Shown here piece by piece: positions 1 through 6,454 of a DNA stretch of 35,678 bases (positions within the stretch are counted from its first letter, which is position 1; every line of letters starts with the position of its first letter). The stretch lies in contig CAJULV010000039.1 in NCBI GenBank assembly GCA_910587555.1, forward strand, positions 1-35,678, in the 5' to 3' direction. The notes beneath the pieces were generated by a model. It made no database searches, was not told the DNA's origin, and saw nothing but the letters and a program-made list of their open reading frames with translations. Position numbers and translations under genes: made by a program. The DNA is from an uncultured Acetatifactor sp. (lineage in GTDB: Bacteria; Bacillota; Clostridia; Lachnospirales; Lachnospiraceae).

Positions 1-328
1 CTTTCACGCCGTAGAGCCAGAGCATCTCACCGCCTGCGGCGAACAGGGACTTGATAAAAGCTTCCCCTGCATAGGAAACGGTTGCCTCCCGGTCCGAAAC
101 CTCCGGGGATGCCGCAGCCGGAATTTCCTCCCGGCTTTCCCCTTCCTGCCGTTCTCCTTCCTGCATTCCCTCTGCTTCTTCACCGGAAGCTTCCGTTTCT
201 ATCTCTGCCGCAAAAGCCTCCGGTGCACTGTCCTCCGTCGGCGCCCCGCAGCCAGTCAAAAGAGCCGTTGTCATAATCAGCAAAAATATGGCAAAATCGG
301 AAAAATAGCCTGCCGCCCGCTTTATCAT
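1..328 (-). CDS. Putative lipoprotein, N-terminal part (cut by window start)
   Basis: The gene runs off the left edge, so only about 109 N-terminal codons are visible. The N-terminus has lysine/arginine at residues 3-4, a hydrophobic stretch at about 12-24 and the lipobox LTGC with Cys27, so the protein should be lipid-anchored outside the membrane. Residues 30-75 are rich in Glu, Ala and Ser, which looks like a flexible spacer. A folded part seems to begin near residue 85 (motif FIKSLFAAGGEMLWLYGVK). I do not recognise the family from this fragment. The ATG at 328 is preceded by AGGAGG 8 nt upstream. An overlapping ATG at 334 is out of frame and leads to no lipobox. The gene diverges from the small exported peptide gene at 586 and shares the dyad at 400-440 with it, so the two may be co-regulated. 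Confidence 0.75.
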   Translation of the reverse strand, partial: MIKRAAGYFSDFAIFLLIMTTALLTGCGAPTEDSAPEAFAAEIETEASGEEAEGMQEGERQEGESREEIPAAASPEVSDREATVSYAGEAFIKSLFAAGGEMLWLYGVK

Positions 329-369
329 CGCTCATCCTCCTCTTTTTCATTCGATTCCACAGACCTGCT

Positions 370-400
370 ATTATAATACTATCCTCTCATATCCTTGTAA
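370..400 (-). promoter_or_regulatory. Probable sigma-A promoter of the lipoprotein gene
   Basis: On the minus strand a perfect TATAAT lies at 375-370 and TTACAA at 400-395. The spacer is 19 bp, slightly long. The -35 box touches the edge of the 400-440 dyad, so a protein bound there could control this promoter. Seen by eye only. Confidence 0.5.
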
Positions 401-440
401 AGAGACAAAGCACTTTAAAATTTAAAGCACTCTGTCCCTT
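400..440. promoter_or_regulatory. Interrupted dyad between divergent promoters (candidate operator)
   Basis: An interrupted inverted repeat is centred on base 420. CTTTAAA (413-419) and TTTAAAG (421-427) pair perfectly, and outer blocks near 404-407 and 433-436 pair around the same centre. In all, 16 of 20 positions are complementary. The octamer AAAGCACT is also directly repeated at 407-414 and 424-431, 17 bp apart. The dyad spans the space between the -35 box of the lipoprotein promoter (395-400) and that of the peptide promoter (439-444). It has no GC-rich stem or clean T-run, so a terminator is less likely than an operator. Which protein binds is unknown. The regulator at 784-2700 is the nearest candidate. 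Confidence 0.55.
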
Positions 441-467
441 GTTTTGCAGATTCCTTCCATATATAAT
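439..467 (+). promoter_or_regulatory. Sigma-A promoter of the small exported peptide gene
   Basis: TTGTTT (439-444), a 17-bp spacer and a perfect TATAAT (462-467) form a good vegetative promoter. Transcription should begin near 473-475, at the first arm of the leader stem. The -35 box overlaps the right edge of the 400-440 dyad by two bases. Confidence 0.65.
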
Positions 468-470
468 GAT

Positions 471-547
471 AGCAGAGAGCCATATCCGGCGCAAATGAAT
501 ATGCTGTACTTTACAAAAGAGAAAAATTCCCGAATATGGCTCTTGCT
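471..547 (+). promoter_or_regulatory. Long stem in the 5' leader of the peptide gene
   Basis: Bases 471-489 pair with 530-547 with one mismatch and one bulged G, leaving a 40-nt loop. The core pairing is AGAGCCATAT with ATATGGCTCT. The left arm starts at the predicted transcription start, so the stem would close the 5' end of the mRNA and could stabilise it. Alternatively the two arms are DNA binding sites for a repressor acting at +1 and downstream. No T-run follows, so it is not an intrinsic terminator. Confidence 0.5.
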
Positions 548-585
548 ACTATTTTATGATAGACGATAAAAGGAGGAATTCACAC

Positions 586-792
586 ATGAAAAAACATTTT
601 GTAAAGCAAATGATGCAATCCGCTACTGCCCTGGCACTGTGCGCTGCCGTGCTTACGGTTACTCCCTTCCCCAAGACGCCTGTGCCCGGCGCAAACAGCG
701 GCAAACCCGGCATTATCGTAGAGATTCCGGAAGGAGAAGACGGGATTGCGCCTATGAGCGACCTGCCTCCCAGAGTGGATATCTTAGACTGA
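586..792 (+). CDS. Small exported peptide precursor (candidate signalling pro-peptide)
   Basis: This 68-residue protein has a basic N-terminus (MKKHFVKQ), a hydrophobic segment at about residues 13-27 (ATALALCAAVLTV) and a hydrophilic, Pro/Gly/acid-rich remainder ending in LPPRVDILD. That is the layout of a secretion signal followed by a short exported peptide. The ATG at 586 has AGGAGG at 571-576 with 9 nt spacing; an earlier in-frame ATG at 556 lacks a ribosome site and would put a charged tail before the signal. The gene has its own promoter and structured leader, and its 3' end overlaps the convergent regulator gene by 9 bp. Convergent shp/rgg pairs with this geometry are known in streptococci. 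No sequence match to a named pheromone is claimed. It could instead be a small secreted antimicrobial or an unrelated exported protein. Confidence 0.7.
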   Translation: MKKHFVKQMMQSATALALCAAVLTVTPFPKTPVPGANSGKPGIIVEIPEGEDGIAPMSDLPPRVDILD

Positions 793-2700
793 ACCCCGGG
801 TTTTTATTTCCCTTTCCTTCTCCAACTTTTCCTGATAAATGGAATTGTAATATTTTTGATTTGCAAGATTACTCAGCAGGGTGCATTTGAGCAATTCCTC
901 TTCTCCGTTCAATAACCTGCTCACATCCATTTTTTTGCGTTTCCGTTCCGTATAATTCCACCATCGATCATACAGCCCAACGGCAATCGAGGATAACCGG
1001 CGGAAACGCAATTCTTCTCTGACCATGACTTCATTGTACCAATCTGCTTTGTCAAGTTTTCCCTGATTGCCCAATTCGCTTTCGACATAGCCCATAATAA
1101 GGCCGTATATGCCGCCCACTGTTTCCAGCAGCTCCCCTTCTGCCACAGGGCGATACATTTCCTCAAAGCGCTTCATACAGGTCTTAAATTCGCTGCCGCA
1201 CCTGTCCATCTCCTGCATCATATTCTGAATACACGCCTGCTCCTCATAGGTTAAATACTTTTCGCCTTCCCGCAGAAACGCTTCAAACGGCAGGGTCAGT
1301 TCCAGCGCAACCCGCATTTGCCTGTAGTACCCTTCTCCGTTAATACCGTTCCGGTCTTTCTGCAGATTTGCTTCCTTCCTCATTAAAGCCTGCTGATTGC
1401 ACCGGATTTCCGTGGCTACCAGCCCCTTGATCCCGGAAAGAAGCTGCCCGGCCTGTTCCGTCTCATGTTCGTTTCTGTAGCGCCGCAGCATTTCCATCAT
1501 CCGTCTGGCCTCCGGGCTGTCCGTAACCAGTTCCGTCCGTGTCATTTCCTTAGGCAGGCCCAGCCGTTCGAACAATTGCTCCACAATCGCCCTCTGGGTG
1601 GCCCGTTTCCGGTTTTCCAGGCGCCTCAGGGTTTTGATATCACAGATTCCTTCGCATAACGCTTCCGCCCTTATCCCCAGCATCCTGCGCCGGATGCGAA
1701 TCACATCGCCGATGCAGGATACGCCTTTTTCCAGGTAGAGGTAGCAGTAATGGAATGTCTCCTTCCGGATTCCGTAATCCGCGTATACATCCTCCAATGC
1801 CTTCTTCCATCCCGCGTTTTCAAGATACATTCCGTCGTAGTCCGCCTTGCCGGAGCATCCTTCCCTTACCCGATCCGCCCGCGCTGTCCTGCGTTCCAGA
1901 TACCGTTCCCTCAGATCCAGTATTTCCCACAGATAATACATCCTGGACGCGTTCCGCAGTATTTCCAGGGCACGGTTGCAATAGCCAAACAGTTCGGTTT
2001 CCGTAGCCCTGTCCTTTTCCGTGATACATTCACACAGAAAACAGACTGCCTTGGGATAAACCTTTGCCATGCCCACAGTGTCCATCCCCACAGCCTCCAG
2101 GCAGGCCAGTATCTCCCGGAAATGGCTTTCTTCCCCGCCGCCTCCCCTGTATCTTTCCGCTTCCAGGATCAGATTCCATTCTTTCAGGGACAGCACTCTC
2201 CCCTGAAGGGGTCTCTCCCACAGCCCGGGCACCGTCAGCTGCACAGCTTCCGCCAGTATGGTGTGCAGTTCTTCCCTCCCTGCCCCTTCCAGGCATCGGA
2301 TCTGAACCCACATACTGAGATAGAACTGCCTCTCCAGCCGCTCCCCCACCGCTTTTCCGCCGCCGGATTCTCCTCCGTATCTGCGGCCGTACTCCCCTAA
2401 CAGTTCTTTTGCCCGGTGGGCATTCCCACTGGAGATCCCGTGCAGAATCCGCTGCCGCATCTCCCACTGCGCATGCTCTTTGTAATGCAGATAATGTTCG
2501 TAATCTTCAGCTCCCACACCCAGTCTCTCCAGGATGGCATCCTGCAGCAGCTTGCCCGGGGACTGTTTTCCGCTCTCCAGCTGAAACAGCCTCTGCGCCG
2601 TACACAGCCCTTCACAGACCTGTTCCAATGCATATTTTCTTTTTTCCCGCAAATACCCGATATATGTGCCGAAAGCCTCCCTGTCTGTTCTGTAACCCAT
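784..2700 (-). CDS. Tandem HTH/helical-repeat transcriptional regulator (RRNPP-like)
   Basis: A 638-residue protein with no signal or membrane segment. Residues about 10-65 form an XRE-type helix-turn-helix (LREKRKYALEQVCEGLC, then LFQLESGKQ and LERLGV). A second copy lies at about 331-386 (IRIRRRMLGIRAEALCEGIC, LRRLENRKR, FERLGL). The helical stretch after each HTH also matches, for example AVQLTVPGL near 152-160 against ALELTLPF in the second half, so the whole HTH-plus-helical module appears duplicated. The helical parts resemble the peptide-binding TPR-like domains of PlcR/Rgg-type regulators, though no clean TPR consensus is visible. The ATG at 2700 follows AGGGGA. The gene converges on the small peptide gene at 586-792 with a 9-bp overlap, which suggests it senses that peptide. 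DNA binding is a confident family inference; peptide sensing is a hypothesis. Confidence 0.75.
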   Translation of the reverse strand: MGYRTDREAFGTYIGYLREKRKYALEQVCEGLCTAQRLFQLESGKQSPGKLLQDAILERLGVGAEDYEHYLHYKEHAQWEMRQRILHGISSGNAHRAKELLGEYGRRYGGESGGGKAVGERLERQFYLSMWVQIRCLEGAGREELHTILAEAVQLTVPGLWERPLQGRVLSLKEWNLILEAERYRGGGGEESHFREILACLEAVGMDTVGMAKVYPKAVCFLCECITEKDRATETELFGYCNRALEILRNASRMYYLWEILDLRERYLERRTARADRVREGCSGKADYDGMYLENAGWKKALEDVYADYGIRKETFHYCYLYLEKGVSCIGDVIRIRRRMLGIRAEALCEGICDIKTLRRLENRKRATQRAIVEQLFERLGLPKEMTRTELVTDSPEARRMMEMLRRYRNEHETEQAGQLLSGIKGLVATEIRCNQQALMRKEANLQKDRNGINGEGYYRQMRVALELTLPFEAFLREGEKYLTYEEQACIQNMMQEMDRCGSEFKTCMKRFEEMYRPVAEGELLETVGGIYGLIMGYVESELGNQGKLDKADWYNEVMVREELRFRRLSSIAVGLYDRWWNYTERKRKKMDVSRLLNGEEELLKCTLLSNLANQKYYNSIYQEKLEKEREIKTRGSV

Positions 2701-2733
2701 GCAATTCCCCTGTTTTCCTTGTACCTCACACCC

Positions 2734-2817
2734 TTATTTACCTCTGCAGCCCCCTTGCCGGCCTGTCTGCATCTTCCACAGCGATATTATGGATTTCCCC
2801 CATCCGGATTCCGGCAT
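2734..2817 (-). CDS. Possible 27-residue leader ORF upstream of the regulator
   Basis: An ATG at 2817 preceded by GAGGAG with 6 nt spacing opens a 27-codon frame (starts MPESGWGKSIISLWKMQ) ending 33 bp before the regulator start. The peptide is short, basic and without a clear signal sequence. It could be an upstream leader peptide, an intracellular small protein or chance. The support is only the ribosome site and the position. The rest of 2701-3098 holds the 2855-2870 dyad and the sigma-G promoter of ssp; I see no other gene there. Confidence 0.25.
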   Translation of the reverse strand: MPESGWGKSIISLWKMQTGRQGGCRGK

Positions 2818-2854
2818 TTCCGTCTCCTCATAAAAATTGATTGCTTTCTATAAA

Positions 2855-2870
2855 ATAGAATCAATTCTAT
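2855..2870. promoter_or_regulatory. AT-rich palindrome upstream of the regulator
   Basis: ATAGAAT-CA-ATTCTAT is a perfect inverted repeat with 7-bp arms, followed on the plus strand by TATAAT-like bases (2868-2873). It sits 155 bp before the regulator start and could be an autoregulatory operator. I could not place a convincing -35/-10 pair for the regulator. Confidence 0.35.
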
Positions 2871-2965
2871 AATGGATGTCATTTACCGTATCACATTTTT
2901 ACGGCACTGTAAAGGTGCTGCCGGCTTTTCCGAAAATGAACTTTATTTTTCCCCAAAAGTTTCCA

Positions 2966-2994
2966 ACATATTTTCTTCTCCCCAGGTCATACTA
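2966..2994 (+). promoter_or_regulatory. Sigma-G (forespore) promoter of the SASP gene
   Basis: ACATA (2966-2970), a 17-bp spacer and CATACTA (2988-2994) closely match the forespore sigma-F/sigma-G pattern (roughly GHATR and CATNHTA). The downstream product is an SASP, a classical sigma-G target, so the match is meaningful. Transcription should start near 3001. Confidence 0.75.
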
Positions 2995-3030
2995 AGACCA
3001 AGATAAGTTGCAGCAAACACTTAAACTGAA

Positions 3031-3067
3031 TCTTCAGGATAGGTGCATGCGGCACTTATCTTGAAGA
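3031..3067 (+). promoter_or_regulatory. Stable hairpin in the SASP mRNA leader
   Basis: Bases 3031-3046 pair with 3052-3067 over 16 positions, all Watson-Crick except two G-U pairs, around a 5-nt loop. The segment ACTTATCT (3054-3061) can alternatively pair with AGATAAGT (3001-3008) at the predicted 5' end, so two exclusive folds are possible. The stem ends 31 nt before the start codon and leaves the ribosome site free. Confidence 0.6.
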
Positions 3068-3098
3068 TAGAAACATGTCATGAATGGAGGTGAAATAA

Positions 3099-3299
3099 AT
3101 GTCCGATAACAGAAGCAACAGAGTAGAAGTACCTGAAGCAAAGGCAGCAATGGATCGTTTTAAGACCGAGGTTGCATCCGAGCTGGGTGTAAACCTGAAG
3201 GAAGGTTATAACGGCGATTTGACTTCCCGTGAAGCCGGTTCCATTGGCGGCGAGATGGTTCGCCGTATGATCAAGAAGCAGGAAGAGCAGATGAAATAA
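3099..3299 (+). CDS. Small acid-soluble spore protein, alpha/beta type
   Basis: This 66-residue protein matches the alpha/beta SASP pattern. It has EVPEAKAAMDRFKTEVASELGV in the N-terminal half, with the EVASELGV stretch where the germination protease normally cuts, and a conserved C-terminal block with LTSREAGSIGGEMVRRMI. SASPs coat spore DNA in the forespore, shift it towards an A-like form and protect it from UV and chemicals; they are degraded at germination to feed amino acids. The start has a very strong GGAGGTGA ribosome site 5 nt upstream. The gene stands alone with its own sigma-G promoter and terminator. Length and motifs are typical, so the call is firm, although the exact ssp letter cannot be assigned. 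Confidence 0.95.
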   Translation: MSDNRSNRVEVPEAKAAMDRFKTEVASELGVNLKEGYNGDLTSREAGSIGGEMVRRMIKKQEEQMK

Positions 3300-3325
3300 G
3301 GCTCTCCGGCTAACGGAAATAGCAT

Positions 3326-3376
3326 AAGAGCTGCCGCACCAATCCTGCATACAGGAGGGCGGCGGCTCTTCTTTCT
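3326..3376 (+). terminator. Intrinsic terminator after the SASP gene
   Basis: AAGAGCTGCCGC (3326-3337) pairs with GCGGCGGCTCTT (3359-3370) with one G-U pair, and TCCTG/CAGGA forms an inner stem. A T-rich tail (CTTTCT) follows. It may also serve the convergent transaldolase gene, whose stop is at 3467. Confidence 0.7.
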
Positions 3377-3466
3377 GCGGACGATATTGTCTGCGTTTAT
3401 CCATCCCCCGGGAAAAAACGCGCCCAAACCCTCCGCCTGCTTGTATCATAACATTTTGGACTTCGC

Positions 3467-4120
3467 TTATTCTCCGAACACAGCTTTGTAGTCTTCCTGG
3501 AACCTGGCAATGCCCGCATCTGTCAGCGGATGCTTCACCATCTGCTCGATAACCCCATAGGGCACTGTGGCAATATCCGCTCCCGCCAGTGCGCAATCGG
3601 TAACATGGACTGGATTGCGTACACTTGCAGCGATAATCTCGGTGTCCAGATCCGTCACGGCAAAGATGTCGGAAATCTCACGGATCAGGTCAACCCCTCT
3701 CTGGCTGATATCATCCAGGCGTCCCAGGAAAGGCGAAACAAATGCCGCACCTGCCCTTGCCGCAAGCAGCGCCTGGTTGGATGTGAAAATCAGAGTGACA
3801 TTCACCTTGATGCCTTCGGCAGACAGAACCTTGCATGCCTTTAAGCCTTCCGCCGTCATGGGAATCTTTACCACCATATTGGGGTGGATCTTCGCAATAT
3901 CCCTGCCTTCCCGAATCATGCCTTCCGCGTCCGTGGTGGTGGCTTTCACCTCTCCGCTGATAGGCCCGTCCACGATGGAAGCAATCTCGGCAATCACCTC
4001 TTCGAATACCCGCCCCTCCTTTGCAATCAGGGAAGGATTGGTGGTGACGCCGCATATGACACCCATGTCATTTGCTTTTCTGATATCCTCTACCTTTGCT
4101 GTGTCAATAAAAAAACGCAT
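3467..4120 (-). CDS. Transaldolase / fructose-6-phosphate aldolase family protein
   Basis: A 217-residue class I aldolase of the short TalC/FSA family (E. coli FSA is 220). Members make a Schiff base with a lysine and transfer or cleave a dihydroxyacetone unit of sugar phosphates, as in the non-oxidative pentose phosphate pathway. The motif VVKIPMT places the catalytic lysine at residue 85, the same number as in E. coli FSA. FIDTAK at the N-terminus, GVTTNPSLI at 24-32 and FVSPFLGRLDD are all conserved. I chose the ATG at 4120 because GAGGAG lies 8 nt upstream and the protein then begins MRFFIDTA as in the family; an upstream in-frame start at 4138 lacks this support. The gene is monocistronic with its own promoter. 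Transaldolase and FSA activity cannot be told apart here. Confidence 0.9.
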   Translation of the reverse strand: MRFFIDTAKVEDIRKANDMGVICGVTTNPSLIAKEGRVFEEVIAEIASIVDGPISGEVKATTTDAEGMIREGRDIAKIHPNMVVKIPMTAEGLKACKVLSAEGIKVNVTLIFTSNQALLAARAGAAFVSPFLGRLDDISQRGVDLIREISDIFAVTDLDTEIIAASVRNPVHVTDCALAGADIATVPYGVIEQMVKHPLTDAGIARFQEDYKAVFGE

Positions 4121-4229
4121 CAATGAATCTCCTCTCATACTTTTCCATATTTATAAGCATCTGCGCCGGACACGGCTCAGCACCGTCCGCCTGAACAGTA
4201 TTTAAGCCCCCGGCTGTCCGGGCAGTCTT

Positions 4230-4258
4230 ATTATAAGCTTTTCACCGGTATTCTTCAA
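4230..4258 (-). promoter_or_regulatory. Sigma-A promoter of the transaldolase gene
   Basis: Minus-strand TTGAAG (4258-4253), a 17-bp spacer and a perfect TATAAT (4235-4230). The leader is about 100 nt and contains a small CCCGG/CCGGG hairpin of unknown meaning. Confidence 0.7.
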
Positions 4259-4320
4259 CTGTAATCTGTTCTTTTTCTCACATTTTCAACCATTTTGAAA
4301 ACAATCGGATACGTTTCACA

Positions 4321-4343
4321 CCCATTCCGGATCACGGAATGGG
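4321..4343 (-). terminator. Hairpin downstream of the kinase gene (weak terminator candidate)
   Basis: A perfect 9-bp stem, CCCATTCCG with CGGAATGGG around a 5-nt loop, lies 13 bp past the kinase stop. No direct T-run follows on the minus strand, so termination is uncertain. It could equally be an mRNA 3'-end stabiliser. Confidence 0.35.
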
Positions 4344-4355
4344 AACGTTACGCCG

Positions 4356-5189
4356 TCAAGTACTTAAACGCCCCAGCGCATGCCCAACCTGAGCCATGTC
4401 GGGAATCCGCCGGGCGGCTTCTGTCCTTGTACATGCATCCAGAATCCTGTCAAGCCGCTTCCTTTTCCTTCTTCCGGCCAGTTCCCGGACATAATGCCGT
4501 GTTGCTATTGATTTTCGCCCTTCTATAAACGGTTTTTTGGCAATCGGTTCCCGCTCCGGACCCAGCATTGCCTTCAGCGTGCGCCCCACTCCGTACACAT
4601 CGCACGCCGGCAGCAGCCTTCCGTTCTTTTCCAGCTGCTCCGGCGCCGCAAAGTCCGGTGTCCCCGCCCTGGAAGATATCCGCCCTTCCATGGAGCAAAC
4701 ACATCCGAAATCAATCAGCATCACGCTCCCGTCCTGCCGGATCATGATATTTGCCGGCTTCACATCCCGGAACAGAAATCGCTCCGGCCTTTCATGCAGA
4801 TACCGCAGCCCTTCCGCCAGCGCCATCCCCACACGGATGGTCTGTTCCGCCGTAAAGTGTCCCCGCCGCATCAGCATTTCTTCCAGGGTATAGCCGGGTA
4901 TGTACTCGCCGAGCAGAAAGCCCAGGCCGGCTTCCTGCCAAAATCCGAAATACTTCGGAAACAGCGGATGTTCCAGCAGCGCCATCACCTGGGCTTCCCG
5001 TTCCAGCACGCTGATATTCCCGCTGATTTTACAGACACAGGCATTGTCCCCTGTCTGTCCTTCCACATAGTAAACTCCGGAAAAGGCGCCTTTCCCCAGC
5101 AACCTGCCGCAGCGATACCCATGTCTGCCCAGGACCAGCCTTCCCAGGGAATCCTCTTTCCTCTTTTGTACCCCCTTTCCCTGTCCCAT
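4356..5189 (-). CDS. Hanks-type serine/threonine protein kinase, soluble
   Basis: This 277-residue protein is essentially one kinase domain. It carries the glycine loop GKGAFSGVY, the VAIK-type lysine in CVCKISG, a glutamate in EREAQVMALL, the catalytic loop FRDVKPANIMI, the metal motif DFG (LIDFGC) and the APE motif (FAAPEQ). All key residues are present, so it should be active; only the His of HRD is Phe. There is no membrane span or PASTA repeat, unlike PrkC, so it is a cytoplasmic kinase. The ATG at 5189 has GGAGG 11 nt upstream; a GTG at 5201 overlaps that site and is less likely. It is the last gene after rseP, separated by 197 bp, and may be transcribed with the pyrH-rseP operon or separately. 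Its substrate is unknown. Confidence 0.9.
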   Translation of the reverse strand: MGQGKGVQKRKEDSLGRLVLGRHGYRCGRLLGKGAFSGVYYVEGQTGDNACVCKISGNISVLEREAQVMALLEHPLFPKYFGFWQEAGLGFLLGEYIPGYTLEEMLMRRGHFTAEQTIRVGMALAEGLRYLHERPERFLFRDVKPANIMIRQDGSVMLIDFGCVCSMEGRISSRAGTPDFAAPEQLEKNGRLLPACDVYGVGRTLKAMLGPEREPIAKKPFIEGRKSIATRHYVRELAGRRKRKRLDRILDACTRTEAARRIPDMAQVGHALGRLST

Positions 5190-5386
5190 TCTCTGCAACA
5201 CCTCCTCCCCATCCTACAGGAAGCGCCCTGCGGACCCTGTCCGTCACCATATAAGAAACCGAATTTCTGCAGAAATGCATTGAACAACCATTGAATTCAA
5301 AAGAAGAATATGCTGCGACGTCCTGAACTGCTTTTCCGCCAGGCAACCGCTCTGTAAACCAACACAATACAGAACGCCGCAACCCA

Positions 5387-6451
5387 CTATTTCATGAAAA
5401 TATTCGACAAATCGTTAAAGAAGATAAATACCATCAGAACCATAAAAAACATCAATCCCACAAAATGAACCATTCCCTCCTTCTCCGGGGGAACCGGTTT
5501 TCCCCGGATGACCTCCAGCAGCAGAAACACCAGCCTGCCGCCGTCCAGTGCCGGAACGGGAAGGAGGTTCAGGATACCCAGGTTCACCGACAGCATCAAT
5601 GTAATATTCAGCATACTCAGCACAACGCTCTGCCAGCCGTATGTTTTGGCTTCCTCATAGGTTTTTCCCACCACATTGACGGCGATGCCCACAGGCCCGG
5701 CCACATCCTGGCGGCTCACCTTTCCCTTAAATATCATCCCGAGGCTCTTATAAGTAGCCTTGACGGAAAAGCGCATTTCATACCAGGCATATTTCAGGGT
5801 GTCAAATCCCTTCGGCTCCACAAAGTCGGCATTCATCACCCCCAGCAGGTAGATTCCCGAAGCCTCATCATACTGTGGTGTCAGATTGGTGGTATACCTT
5901 GTGCCATCCCTCTCATAGACCACCTCCAGGGTACCGCCTTTATAGCTGGCCTGCATAAAGAGCGAAATTTCCTGATACAGGCAAATCTTCTCCCCGTTGA
6001 TGGAAATGATCCTGTCGCCGTCCTGTAAGCCTGCCGCTTCCGCTCCGCCGCCTTCCGCAACCTCCGTTGCGATGGGATCGCGGATCGCCACATAATCCGT
6101 CATGCTCACCATAATCAGCGCTATGAAAAAGGCCAGGATAAAGTTAAATATCGGCCCTGCCGTCACTGTGGATATCCTTCCCCAGACGGATGCGTTCAAA
6201 AAGGAGCCTTCACTGCTCTCCCCCTCTTTGGTCATCAGGCCGTCTTCGCCCTCAAACATACAGGCGCCGCCGATGGGAAACAGTTTCAGAGAATACTTCG
6301 TTCCCTTTTTCCGAAACGAACAAATCGTAGGTCCCATTCCCACAGCGAACTCCACCACATGAATGCCGTTTGCCTTCGCCAGCAGAAAATGTCCGAATTC
6401 ATGGGCGATCACCACTGCTCCGAATATGATAATGAACAAAATCAAGGTCAT
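5387..6451 (-). CDS. rseP: Site-2 intramembrane zinc metalloprotease RseP
   Basis: A 354-residue M50 family protease. HEFGH at residues 17-21 in the first membrane helix is the zinc site, a PDZ domain occupies roughly 115-190 (around GLQDGDRIISINGE), and LNLLPVPALDGGRL near 300 supplies the third metal ligand. Such enzymes cut membrane-embedded anti-sigma factors, signal peptides or pheromone precursors after a first cleavage; family members include RasP and Eep. The start is 3 nt after the dxr stop with GGAG inside the dxr end, so the two are translationally coupled. The position after dxr in the cdsA cluster is the usual Firmicutes order. Eep-type processing of peptide pheromones makes it a possible but unproven partner of the peptide at 586. 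Confidence 0.95.
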   Translation of the reverse strand: MTLILFIIIFGAVVIAHEFGHFLLAKANGIHVVEFAVGMGPTICSFRKKGTKYSLKLFPIGGACMFEGEDGLMTKEGESSEGSFLNASVWGRISTVTAGPIFNFILAFFIALIMVSMTDYVAIRDPIATEVAEGGGAEAAGLQDGDRIISINGEKICLYQEISLFMQASYKGGTLEVVYERDGTRYTTNLTPQYDEASGIYLLGVMNADFVEPKGFDTLKYAWYEMRFSVKATYKSLGMIFKGKVSRQDVAGPVGIAVNVVGKTYEEAKTYGWQSVVLSMLNITLMLSVNLGILNLLPVPALDGGRLVFLLLEVIRGKPVPPEKEGMVHFVGLMFFMVLMVFIFFNDLSNIFMK

Positions 6452-6454
6452 CTC

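Noticed and set aside
5263..5276. 14-bp palindrome ATTTCTGCAGAAAT between rseP and the kinase gene
   Set aside because: A short perfect palindrome, but no promoter could be placed around it and one such site is expected by chance at this scale.
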